Shown here: positions 1 to 10,400 of the stretch, in pieces
Layout: each line of letters begins with the position of its first letter
How positions within the stretch are numbered: position 1 is the first letter of the stretch
Assembly: GCA_947561395.2 (NCBI GenBank)
Contig: OX387187.1
Coordinates: 28,005,829 to 28,069,828, forward strand
Direction of reading: 5' to 3'
Source of the DNA: Buxus sempervirens
Taxonomy: Eukaryota; Streptophyta; Magnoliopsida; Buxales; Buxaceae
Length of the DNA: 64,000 nucleotides
Translations under genes and position numbers: made by a program
Notes under the pieces: generated by a model
The model's input: the letters and a program-made list of their open reading frames with translations, nothing else
The model's database searches: none
Told to the model about the DNA's origin: nothing

Positions 1-2
1 AC

Positions 3-3000
3 AAGCCCTCCATGATTAATCATGTTGGTAATTCCTCAACCCATGATGAACTTTCAGGTAAGGCTTTTTGCTCTTTTTTCCAAGATAAGAAAGCCATATG
101 GATTCTTGATAGTGGGGCAACTGATCACATTGTTTGTAGTCCTGGATTGCTTACAACTTGGCAAACTGTCAAAAATAAAACAGTGGAATTACCAGATGGT
201 TCTATTGCCAACGTTACACATATTGGTCAAGTTGTGTTCTCTCCTAGTTTGGTTCTTGATAATGTTTTATGTGTCCCAGCCTTTCAATTAAACCTCATCT
301 CTATTAGCAAACTTACCCATCATTCCCTTTGTATTACTGTGTTTCTTACCCATTTTTGTGTGATACAGGACCTACGCTCGGGGAAGATGATTGGGACGGG
401 AACTGAACGAGAGGGTCTCTACTATCTTGATCAAACCCAGAAAACGTCTTGCCATTCAGCTGCTTCATCCCATCCTTGGCACCAACGTCTTGGGCATCCT
501 TCAAATAAAGTGTCTTTTTTATTTCCTTTCTTTGGTAAGAATAATTTTTGTGATGCCAACAATTGTTTAGTTTGTCCTTTAGCTAAACAAACCAGATCTC
601 CATTTTCTTTGAGTAAAATTTCTAGCAAGTCATCTTTTGAAATGTTACATGTTGATATTTGGGGAGGTTATCACATTGCTTCTATTTCCGGGGCTCGATA
701 TTTTCTTACCATCGTTGATGATTTTACTAGATGCACATGGGTTTACTTGATGAGTCACAAATCAGAAACTCAAAATCATCTAACTAATTTCATCAATATG
801 GTTGAAACTCAATTTTCTTCGAAAGTCAAAATTGTGCGTAGTGATAATGGTCCTGAATTCACACTTGAAGCCTATTATTCACTCAAAGGAATTATCCACC
901 AAACCAGTTGTGTCAACACCCCACAACAAAACGGGGTGGTTGAACGCAAACATAGACATTTGCTAAACATGGCACGAGCCTTACTCTTTCAAGCCTATCT
1001 TCCTAAACATTTTTGGGGTGATGCTATCTTAACTGCGGCATATCTTATCAATCGTACACCCACACCTGTTTTGCAAGGGAAAACACCTTATGAGCGGTTG
1101 TTCAATCTCTCACCCACTTACTCCCATTTAAGAGTTTTTGGATGTTTATGTTTTGCTTCTACTCATAGCCAAAAACCATCCAAGTTTGATGCACGTGCAA
1201 CCCGTTGTCTTTTTCTCGGTTATCCTTATGGCAAAAAGGGCTACCGCGTCTATGATCTTGAACTTCACAAGGTGTTTGTATCCAGAGATGTCACCTTCTT
1301 CGAGACTGAATTTCCTTTTCAGCATACTTCCATTGCTAGTGACAATCTCTTAATCCCTACTTCCATATCCTCAAATTTTTATGATGATGCCATCACACCC
1401 ACTCCTCAAAGCCCCAACACGTCACCTATCTCTTCTTCTCCAGCAGCTCAAGACCTTGCTACACCCAATCCTTCCTCTCCACCTGCTTCTTCCACACCAG
1501 CACCCCGTTGGCACTCTACCCGCCCCACCAAAAGACCCACATTCCTTCAAAATTTCCATGTAGAAGCAACCCTCCCGTCAAGGACCGGTCCATCATCAGC
1601 CTCTAACGTGGTCACCACACCACCAGGTATACCATACCCTCTTTCCAATGTTCTCTCATATGACAAGTTATCTCTCTCTCATAAAACCTATACTACATCA
1701 TTAACTGTTATCAAAGAACCAACTAGCTTCTTGCAGGCCATGCAGTATCCTGAATGGCGTACTGCCATGCATAGTGAAGTTCAAGCGCTGCAAGCAAATC
1801 ATACATGGACACTCATGCCTCTTCCACCCGACAAGAAACCTATCGGTTGTAAATGGGTATACAAAGTGAAGCTAAAGCCTAATGGAACCATTGAACGTTA
1901 CAAGGCTCGTTTGGTTGCCAAAGGGTATAGCCAGATTGAAGGGCTTGATTATCAAGAGACTTTTGCTCCGGTTGCCAAATTGGTCACTGTACGTGTCCTT
2001 CTCAGTCTTGCTGCCATTCAAGATTGGCACCTACACCAGCTCGATGTACACAATGCCTTCCTCCATGGTGATCTTGATGAGGATGTGTATATGTCCCTTC
2101 CTCCTGGTTTCGGACGAAAGGGGGAGACTCGTGTGTGCAAACTGAACAAGTCCTTATACGGATTAAAACAAGCTTCCAGGCAATGGTTTCTGAAACTCTC
2201 TTCAGCTCTCAAAGCTGCTGGTTTTAACCAATCAAAAGCAGACTATTCATTGTTCGTCCGATCCCACAAAGGCAGTATCACAACAATACTGGTATATGTT
2301 GATGATGTAATTATAGCAGGCAACAATCTACAACATATTGCAGATGCAAAAGAGTTCTTATCCAAGCAATTCAAGCTTAAGGATCTTGGTCAACTAAAGT
2401 ACTTCTTGGGTATAGAAGTGGCAAGATCTTCGAAAGGCATCTCTCTCTCTCAAAGGAAGTATGCATTGGAGATATTGGAAGATACTGGATTTTTGGGAGC
2501 TAAACCAGCAAGGTTCCCAATGGAACAAAACTTGGCTCTCACACAATCCGATGGAGATCTTCTGACTGACCCTTCATCCTATAGACGTCTTGTAGGAAGA
2601 TTGATCTACCTAACCATCACTAGACCAGACTTGGTCTATGCAGTTCATGTTCTAAGCCAATTCATGGATAAACCACGAGTACCACATCTTGAGGCAGCAC
2701 ACAAAGTACTTAGATACTTGAAGCAAACACCAGGACAAGGTATTCTATTGTCCTCCACAAGCACACTCCAATTAAAGGCATTTTGTGATGCAGATTGGGC
2801 CCGCTGCAAAGACACAAGGAGATCCATTACAGGCTACTGCATATTTCTTGGAAAATCACCTATTTCCTGGAAAACCAAGAAGCAAACAACAGTAGCTCGA
2901 TCAACTGCTGAGGCAGAATATCGCTCTATGGCCACTACGTGTTGCGAAGTCACTTGGTTGAAGAATGTCTTGAAAGACTTGGAAATCAAGCATACTCAGC

Positions 3001-3272
3001 CAGTCACGTTGTTTTGTGACAACCAGGCTGCTCTTCACATTGCATCAAACCCGGTCTTTCATGAACGAACGAAGCACATCGAAATTGATTGCCACTTAGT
3101 TCGTGAGAAAGTTCAAGAAGGCTTGATTAAAGCTATTCACATAAGGACAAATGATCAACCTGCAGATTTGTTTACCAAGGCATTGAGTTCGTCACAGTTT
3201 GAGGTCTTACTTGGCAAGTTGGGTGTTATTAACATACATTCCAACTTGAGGGGGAGTGTTGAAGACGTTTAA
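3..3272 (+). CDS. Ty1/copia retrotransposon polyprotein (protease-integrase-RT-RNase H), 5' partial
   Basis: Open from the window edge; residues are counted from the Met at 12. Domains are in copia order. The aspartic protease has DSGATDH at residue ~33. The GAG-pre-integrase motif HQRLGHPS is near 157. The integrase has a zinc-finger CLVC near 185-190, then catalytic D (HVDIWGG, ~214), D (RSDNGPEF, ~278) and E (NGVVERKH, ~313). The reverse transcriptase has GLKQAS (~717) and YVDDV (~763). RNase H begins near DADWARC (~926). Integrase before RT separates copia from gypsy. No stop or frameshift is visible over 1086 codons, so the copy is probably young. Gag and the 5' LTR lie left of the window. 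The stop falls 16 bases inside the 3' LTR. The product would reverse-transcribe and integrate element RNA in virus-like particles. The copia lineage was not resolved. Confidence 0.97.
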   Translation, partial: KPSMINHVGNSSTHDELSGKAFCSFFQDKKAIWILDSGATDHIVCSPGLLTTWQTVKNKTVELPDGSIANVTHIGQVVFSPSLVLDNVLCVPAFQLNLISISKLTHHSLCITVFLTHFCVIQDLRSGKMIGTGTEREGLYYLDQTQKTSCHSAASSHPWHQRLGHPSNKVSFLFPFFGKNNFCDANNCLVCPLAKQTRSPFSLSKISSKSSFEMLHVDIWGGYHIASISGARYFLTIVDDFTRCTWVYLMSHKSETQNHLTNFINMVETQFSSKVKIVRSDNGPEFTLEAYYSLKGIIHQTSCVNTPQQNGVVERKHRHLLNMARALLFQAYLPKHFWGDAILTAAYLINRTPTPVLQGKTPYERLFNLSPTYSHLRVFGCLCFASTHSQKPSKFDARATRCLFLGYPYGKKGYRVYDLELHKVFVSRDVTFFETEFPFQHTSIASDNLLIPTSISSNFYDDAITPTPQSPNTSPISSSPAAQDLATPNPSSPPASSTPAPRWHSTRPTKRPTFLQNFHVEATLPSRTGPSSASNVVTTPPGIPYPLSNVLSYDKLSLSHKTYTTSLTVIKEPTSFLQAMQYPEWRTAMHSEVQALQANHTWTLMPLPPDKKPIGCKWVYKVKLKPNGTIERYKARLVAKGYSQIEGLDYQETFAPVAKLVTVRVLLSLAAIQDWHLHQLDVHNAFLHGDLDEDVYMSLPPGFGRKGETRVCKLNKSLYGLKQASRQWFLKLSSALKAAGFNQSKADYSLFVRSHKGSITTILVYVDDVIIAGNNLQHIADAKEFLSKQFKLKDLGQLKYFLGIEVARSSKGISLSQRKYALEILEDTGFLGAKPARFPMEQNLALTQSDGDLLTDPSSYRRLVGRLIYLTITRPDLVYAVHVLSQFMDKPRVPHLEAAHKVLRYLKQTPGQGILLSSTSTLQLKAFCDADWARCKDTRRSITGYCIFLGKSPISWKTKKQTTVARSTAEAEYRSMATTCCEVTWLKNVLKDLEIKHTQPVTLFCDNQAALHIASNPVFHERTKHIEIDCHLVREKVQEGLIKAIHIRTNDQPADLFTKALSSSQFEVLLGKLGVINIHSNLRGSVEDV
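3247..3256 (+). other. Polypurine tract of the copia element
   Basis: The purine-rich stretch TGAGGGGGAG lies immediately before the TG that opens the 3' LTR. It is the expected primer site for plus-strand DNA synthesis. It lies inside the coding sequence, as is common in compact plant copia elements. Confidence 0.85.
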
Positions 3273-3463
3273 CATTAAATTAGGAATGTATATGCTGTAT
3301 ATTGATACTACCATTCTTGTATTGATACTACCATTCTTGTAAAGGTAGTTGCTGATTCATAGGCATTAAAATAGGATCTAGATTAGGAGAATGCTTGTAT
3401 AAATTAAGATGTAATCTCTCTATTGAAATACAATTGATTTCAATCAATCACATTCTTCTATTA
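3257..3463 (+). repeat. 3' LTR of the copia element (~207 bp)
   Basis: Starts TGTTGAAGACG right after the polypurine tract. It contains a 20-bp unit (TTGATACTACCATTCTTGTA) repeated twice head to tail at about 3303-3342. The right boundary is set by comparison with the B3 duplicate at 40230: similarity between the copies starts at ACCTTTTGCTTT (about 3463), so everything left of that is inserted DNA. The terminal CA is not clear, so the end is accurate to a few bases. The target-site duplication cannot be checked because the 5' LTR is outside the window. Confidence 0.8.
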
Positions 3464-5714
3464 ACCTTTTGCTTTACTTTTCGCCTTCAGCTCAAATATG
3501 CAAACGTCGCCTTTCTTCAACTCATTTGCCGTCCAGAAAGCTGTCCAACCGCTGCTCATGTTTACTCTGCGATGACCGCCGCTAAGTCCCCGAGAGACAA
3601 GCTTCACCGGCCATGTCTTTCTTGTTGGATCTCTAAGTGTGAGGCAGTGCTCCTGAGTCAAATGATTCTTTACAGAAAATTTATTTGGTATGTTCTGCAC
3701 CCATGATAGAACCAGTGGTCAGACCCCATTTAGCTAATCGGTTGAACCGTAACCATACCAAGAGAAGTTGATATTGACTCACCATTGAAGGCTTGAGACG
3801 GGAAAGACGAGAAGCATTCATCGAGGCTATAAAATGTGGATTTTTGGGAGTGTAAGAGGCAGCTGCTTCCATTGGGTTTGTCCCTATGTAACAAACAGTT
3901 CATGTACCAAACAAAGAAAACCACACAGCAAATTAGATTCAATTTAGCTATCAGAAACAATGTTTTTAACACGAGCTATATAACTTGATCCAGTGAAGAT
4001 GCCAACCTAGCCAACCTGGTTCAACCAGGGTGGTAACTATGTAGGTGGGGTCAATTTGTATAAAATGTAAAAATATTAATTTTAAAATAAAATATGTAAA
4101 TTGGTTAATATATTTATTTATAAAATATGCATTTTCATAATAATATAAATATATATTTGATGCGGGTTGCCTAGTTGGTAAAAGAGAGAACCTAGGATGA
4201 GCCGTTGACTCAGACCTCCAAGGTTTAAACCTTCTCTTGCTGCGCTCTCTAACTTAAATGATTCATGGGTCTTGGGGGTAGGCTCATGTACCCGAGCTTT
4301 ACTTCTCTAGGGTGGGTCTAAAGGGCCTTACCTAAGGTAGAGGTTCCATGTCATAAGAAAAAAAAAAGAATATAAATATATAAATTGAGATAGTAAAATA
4401 AGGCTCATTAAAAAAAAGCTCTATGTTTTGCTTGGTGAGTTTTTTAGGTACGACCCAAAAGAACCATTGAAATACCAAGCCCTAACCATTAAGGGGCGGA
4501 TTGCCATTAGTAGGTTCCTAGAGCTTGGAGTACTAGAAGACATCATGTACAACATATATAATTAAGAGAAACAATAGTAATAATCCAAAAAATTCAGTCA
4601 TATTCGAGGCCCTTTATCTTAGATTTGGATTAATTGAATGTCTTAAATTCATCTAATTGGTTACAACAACACTAGTTAATATGTTAGATCTAGACTTGAT
4701 AATTCAGCGTTTTAAATAAAAACTGGGTGGTTCGGTTAAAACCCCCGGTTCTGTTTAACTCGGGGTAGATCAATCTGGATGAATTGGTGAAAATCAGGTT
4801 AACCAATAATAAAAAATAAAAAAAAATTTTTTGGGCATTGAGGGGGATTGAATAGAGCATTTGGGATTTATTTATTTTTTCTTTGGCGATGTATTATCAG
4901 ATGTCTGCCGGTTCTCTTGGTCTGATAACTGATTGAACGAGATTGAACCAATGACATTCTCACCAGTCCAATGGTCAGTCAGGTTTCTAAATCCAGTGCT
5001 TAAATAGTCCAATTAGAGGGTCTAAGGCAGTTTGAAATAAAATTAATCCATGAGAGAAGGAAAGAAAGTGAATAAATAAATCTTACTCTTTGGTTGCTTA
5101 GTAGGATTGTGGTGGATATTTCCTTGGAGGCTTTGGACTTGGTCGTCATTCTTAGTTTTCTGACTGCTACTCTCTTGGGCAAGAGAAGGGAACTCTTTTT
5201 CACAGGTACTTGAGTCAAAGACTAAGACATCAAAAGCCATGGCTCCCTTGTGCTCAAAAACTAAGAAATCTCCAACATTTAGGTCATGCTCCTCCACAAA
5301 TTGTTCCCAACCTTTCTTGAAAGACATGCCTGTTTCAGTATCCCCACCGGCTTCCACATGCCAAGAACCCATACAACTTCTCAAAACTGCATCTTTGTTT
5401 TTGCTCTCTCCCTTGAGTTGCTCAAGGAAGGCCACTGGTATGGACTTCAAGAAAGAGAAAAGAGAGAGAAATAAGTTTTCACACTTTATGATTTATCTTA
5501 ATGCTTCTCTGTATCCAAATCTCAGCTAGTTCTGAGAAACTGCTTAAAAGGCCACAAAAAGTATTTATCCCAGCCAAGGGAGAATAGAGAGAGAGAGAGA
5601 GAGTGAGCTTACAAGTTCTGTGGAAAATCGACCCGGCATTAGAACCTTGAAGAAGTGCCGACTGCTTGGAGGTGGTGAGAGAGAAGAAGTAGAAGACGAA
5701 AGGCCCTTGAACAT
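3464..5714 (-). pseudogene. Two-B3-domain (REM-type) transcription factor gene, copy 1, C-terminus cut by copia LTR
   Basis: Four exons read right to left with GT-AG introns and consistent phase. Exon 1 is 5613-5714 (ATG at 5714; donor GTAAGC). Exon 2 is 5087-5444 (acceptor TTGAAG, donor GTAAGA, phase 1). Exon 3 is 3783-3883 (acceptor ACATAG, donor GTGAGT). Exon 4 runs from 3694 (acceptor GTGCAG) to the LTR. Exons 1-2 encode one B3 DNA-binding domain (RHFFKVLMPGRF, then SIPVAFLEQL, then the typical end GDFLVFEHKG). Exons 3-4 encode a second (NPHFIASM, NIPNKFSVKNHL, TLRDPTRKTWPVKL, GWTAFWTANELKKGDVCIFEL). The exon 4 frame ends at a stop inside the copia LTR, losing the last strand of B3 domain 2 (MDVHVFRL in copy 2). 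B3-REM proteins are nuclear DNA-binding regulators. No other lesion is seen, so a truncated protein with an intact first domain may still be made. Confidence 0.88.
4156..4368 (+). mobile_element. tRNA-derived SINE in intron 2 of B3 copy 1
   Basis: A 213-bp insert is flanked by an exact 14-bp direct repeat, AATATAAATATATA (4142-4155 and 4369-4382). It ends in an A-rich tail. It has a Pol III A-box-like motif (TTGCCTAGTTGG, 4167-4178) and a B-box-like motif (GGTTTAAACCT, 4222-4232) at tRNA-like spacing. The corresponding place in B3 copy 2 (about 40,880-40,920) lacks it, giving an empty-site comparison. The SINE family was not named. Confidence 0.85.
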
Positions 5715-5798
5715 CCTTGTGCTGCTTATTATCAGTTCAACTCTTCTCACCGTCTTTCACCAAAAACCCAGATTAACAGCTGCAACTCTTTTGTTGCA

Positions 5799-6112
5799 GA
5801 ACTTGCCCTTAATCCTTACCCCTCTCTCTCTAGTAGTCACTCCCCACGAGTCTACAGTCGAACTCCAGATTTAGTACATTTGAGTTTGGCAGACCCTCCC
5901 CTTCCCCAATTGAAATCCTAAGGATCCTCTATCTTGACTCATCCTCCACAAGATGCTGAACTTGCCCTGAATCCTTACCCCTCTCTCTCGAGTAGTCTCT
6001 CCCCACGAGTCTACAGTCGAGCTGAGCTCCAGATTTAGTACATTTGAGTTTGGCAGACCCTCCCCTTCCGCAATTGAAATCCTATGGATCCTTTTATGTA
6101 CCCAAGATTGTT
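5799..6112. repeat. Two-copy tandem duplication (~159-bp unit) upstream of B3 copy 1
   Basis: Units at 5799-5957 and 5958-6112 both run from GAACTTGCCC through CCCCACGAGTCTACAGTCGA to AATTGAAATCCTA-GGATCC, with scattered differences. They lie 85-400 bp upstream of the B3 start codon, so they may affect its promoter. There is no coding content. Confidence 0.85.
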
Positions 6113-6562
6113 TCATGTGTCCTTGAAGAATTTAAGAAAATTACATTTACACCATTGGCAATCTTGAGGAGGATCCACAAGGATCGTCAGGATTTCAACT
6201 CTTCCTTCCCAATGTCCCTCCCTCCCACTTTCAGTCCAAAGATTTCAAGGCAAAAATTGGTTTTGAGTGATAATTTTTTTAAAATAATTTAGATTCAATT
6301 GTTAAATTCTTGATAATTAAGAATTAGTAATACTTTTTAAAATAATTAAAAATCAATATTATTTTACTATTCATCAAGATTTTTTTTCGAGAATGGTTCA
6401 AAAGACTTGCAAACCTCACTTTTAACAAAATGATTGAAATGGTTTTCAAAGCCTCAAGCTATTTTAGACAAAAGTTTTTATGAACAATGAAATGATACCG
6501 ATTCTCAATTATTTAAAAGAAATATCACTATTTTAAAATTACCAATTTCCCCCAAAAGCATA
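6113..6562. other. AT-rich spacer, nothing recognised
   Basis: AT-rich sequence with no convincing gene, between the B3 5' flank and the 5'-truncated LINE. Confidence 0.6.
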
Positions 6563-7413
6563 TTTCAGCCTCTCCATGATGCGAAAATAAGAGGAACACT
6601 AAAAGGATTGAAGATTAGTAGAAGAAGCCCACCCATATCACACCTGATGTTTGGAGATGACCTTCTCTTTGGGAAGGCCAATACCAATGAAGGTAAGAAC
6701 ATTTTTAAAATTCTTTATGATTTCTGCAACCTTGCTGGCCATGAACTAAATTTGTCTAAGACTGAACTCATCACCATCATCACCAGCCCTTGCATTAAAG
6801 GTAAAGCAAAGGGTGATATTGGTAGAACTTTTGGAGGGAGGCCTAAAGCAAAATTCAAAAAATACCTTGGTATCCCCCTTGCGGAAGGAAGGATTACCAA
6901 TTCTTTGTTTGAAGAAATAAACAACAGAATTTTTAAAAGATTGACTAGTTGGAAAGCTAAACTGTTGACCCAAGCCGAAAGAACCACCCTGATCAACTCA
7001 GTGATCATGGGAATGCCCATCCACCTCATGTCATGTTTAAAATTGCCAAAAAAGACCATTGATCCTATAGAGAGAGAATCTAGAACTTTCCTCTCGACCC
7101 AAACCCAAAAAGAAAAGAGTTGACATACTATTGGATGGGACATAATCTATAGACCAAAGGAAGTTGGTGGATTAAATGTTAAAAAGCTTAAAGCCTTCAG
7201 TGAAGCTTTTCTTGCTAAGAAGGCTTGGGAACTGAAAAAGGACAATGAATGTTTTTGGTCGAAATTCTTCAAATCTAAATATTTTTGGGATAGAAAGTTC
7301 TTAGTAGGCACCAAGAAAAGTTCAGATTTCCCCATATGGAAGCACATAAACAGTGTTATGCATGTGATTGCAGAAGGCATGGGATGTAAAATTTGTGATG
7401 GGAATTTTGTCCC
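6563..7413 (+). pseudogene. L1-type LINE reverse transcriptase, C-terminal part (first half of split element)
   Basis: Recognisable from LHDAKIRGTLKGLKIS onward. The RT active-site motif appears as FGDD (usual form FADD/YADD). It is followed by the plant LINE signatures YLGIPL, LTSWKAKLLTQAERTTLINSV and GWDIIYRPKEVGGLNVKKL. A TGA at 7121-7123 interrupts the frame, but the same frame continues to 7413, where the giant solo LTR enters. Everything upstream (endonuclease, most of RT) is missing, as expected for a 5'-truncated LINE. It continues at 10940 in the same reading frame. Confidence 0.92.
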
Positions 7414-10400
7414 TATCACCTCATTTTTGCGCTCCCAGAAGAGCCGGAAATGCAAAACCCGACTAAAAAGTCAAACCCTGAGGGGTCAAAATTTGACCTT
7501 TTGATCAAGTGATAATTGGTCACCTTGATTTATCTCAATGGATAGAGAATCCCAACACGAGTCCAACGCAACTGAGTTTGTTGGAATCAGGATTCGGATG
7601 AAGGTTTTGCAGGCTGGTCAAACTTAAAGGGGGAGCCGAAAGTTGAATTTTTTCGAACCCTGTGCCAGGTGCTTAGCCCTATGCCATTGGATAGAGGGCT
7701 CCGATACGAGTCTAACGCAACTAAGTTTGCTCAAATCGGAGTTCGGATGAAGGAGATATGAGCCGTCGAAGTTTCCGAGCAGAAAAACCGGAAACTGCAC
7801 ACGTGGCGCAAGAGCTGCACACGTGGCAGCTAACGCAGCAAAATATCTCAGAGACTAAATCTTGAATATCCAAAAATCATCAAATATCTCAGGGACTAAA
7901 CCAAAATTCGCAGGGGGCAATCCGTAGATATCCAAAAGTGTCAAATTGGTCGAATCGGTCAAGTCGAGGGGCAAATCAGTAACTTTTTCGATTTGTATCC
8001 GACCAAATATGTCGGATACACATATCTCAGTGTATAACCGACACTATTCATCGAATACAAGAAGATCAATCATCGTGATTCGCGCCGGACGCCCGACAAA
8101 TTCGCGGCGGCATTTAATTTTCGAATGATTGTGTTTTGTATCCGGCATTTGATGCCGGATACAAAGGGACATATGTGTAGCCGGCCATGGAGGCCGGCTA
8201 TGAACAAGGGACAGTGTATCCAGCATATAATGCCGGATACATTAAAATTGCCTATATAAGCACAGCAGCCACCTTTGGCCGGGGGTTGGCTTCTTTTGTT
8301 GTTCTTCAGCTCTCTTCTCCCACCTGTTCCCATCCGAATCCTGCCTTTTTCAACTCCCTCAGCCCTCCACCACCTCCCAAGACCAATCCAAATCGCTTCC
8401 ACCATTCTTTTCCTTCTCCTTCTTCACTTGCTCCCTACCAAGAGTTGGAGACATTGTTGCTGCTATCAAGAGGTGGAGTTCCTGGCTGTGGCGTTGCTTC
8501 AAGAGGGTCATACACCTCCACTAGAAGTCCCAGGACCCTCAGGTAAGGTTCCTCTTCCCATTGTAGTTCACATATATTAAAGTTAGAATTTTTCCTACCC
8601 CTTCCCATGCTTGTCTTCTCCTTGTGCATGAGTTCACTTCCATGATGCTTTAAGCATGTATGTGTTATCATCTCACCACCTGAAGACCTCCAAGTAAGGG
8701 AGAGGTATGTAGGTGGTTTCACAAGAGGAGAAGGTGAGGTTCGTCTAGGCATTTTCGGTCACCACAGCTGCTGTTTTGGGTCCCCGTGTGTTATTTCAAG
8801 GAGAAGCATGTTCCTCTTCTACGTTTACCCAATGTACCCCCTATGAGACCCCCCTTCTCTACCCTTCTTGATGTTTTGGATTCCCTGTCAAGTAGGTTGA
8901 GGTCTTGAGCATGGTTAATGGTGTTGAGATGCATGTGCTTGCATGTGTTCACGTGTTTATGGGGCATGCGGCATGCTCCTTCGAATGTGAGCATGACCTC
9001 GCCCTTCTCATGATCAAATCAGTGAGCCTGAGAGTCGATCCTGTATCGACAGCAGCAGCACCCCATGGTCTTCTCATCAACTTTGATCGATATGCCATGA
9101 CCCACAGAAATTACAGCATGCTTTCCATTCCCTTGAATTACTATGTTGTTAGATTGCACGATGGGCATGTCCCACTCCCTCCCTCTCTCTCAATTTGCTG
9201 TTTTGAATAGTTGAGCATGAATCTTTCCTTACTTTTTTTATAACAGGCAAGTGTTGCTTGCTGTATTTTTTCTTGCATATGGTGAGTCTTAGGCCCGTTC
9301 CCTTTGCTTTGTCCTAGGTGAGTGGTTGCTGGGGACAACCGCAACTCTCACTGTTTGTTGCTGTCCCAACAGCCTTAAGCCCACGGCCAAGCCTAGCCCA
9401 TCAATCCATGGATGCATGCTTATCCCTCATGTTGTTTGCTAACCCATGCATGCAAGCCACATCCCCCCATGCATGTTGAGTGTTTCTTTTTATGTAAAGC
9501 TGCTGTCCCTGCCTTTTTTGTTGTCATGTACATGTTCTTGTTGATTGCATCATAGGTGACCCTTGCCCTTACTGATTGGTGAGGACTGTGAGACCAAGAG
9601 AGGGATCTCAGGGTCCCTATTCAAATTGCTGTATGAAGCTTAGATGGAAGAAGGCAAGCTCCCATGCCTTCCCCCTTGTCTTTGCTAAAGAATCACCAAA
9701 AGAGACAAAGGATGGGGGGTTCCCCATCTCCTGACCTGTGTGGGCCTTCCCAAGGGCCCACAGAACCTCAGAAACTCCCTAGGAACCCCCGGAAACAACC
9801 CCAAATGGCAAAACTCCAAAAAGGCCATTTCAGGGTGATCTGGCAACTCAGGCCGGATCACCTATGGCCTGTGTGTATCTGGCAATTAAGGCCGGATACA
9901 TGATAAAAATGCAATTTTCATGATTTTGTGATTCCTTGCCGAATTTTCATGTTATTTTCAGCAAAACCAAATGAACTAATAGGGTTCCCGGGTCACTCGG
10001 AAACCCAACTTGGGACATGGACCACCGGTCCAATATGAAACATTTGTGGGCCTTCCAACAGGGGCCACCAAGCCCGATAAACCCTAAAGCATGCCACCCC
10101 AGCAAGTTAAGCAAAATTAGCTAATTGAACCGGGCGGGCCAAACCCAATGCGGCCCACCCGAACCTTGATGCATGGAATGATGTGAATTGCGTGGTTTGG
10201 CCGAGACCAAGGGCTAGGGCCTATCGGCCCCGCCAAAGCCCATTAACCAAACCAAGTGTGGGTTTAAACCCTAACTTCATGGAATTCGGGCTTTCAAGCC
10301 CGGAACTAGACTACGGGCCCCAAGCCTAATGTCCAAAACATCTTGGCAAATTTAAATAAAGATAAATTGAAAACACTTTGGCATCCATCATGGGGGCCCA

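Noticed and set aside
7147-7455. 102-codon minus-strand frame
   Set aside because: Shadow of the LINE frame on the plus strand, and it crosses the LINE/solo-LTR junction.
8275-8752. Overlapping ~100-codon frames on both strands after the LTR promoter
   Set aside because: Low-complexity Pro/Ser/Leu frames in the LTR leader. No homology recognised and not conserved in the other LTR copies.
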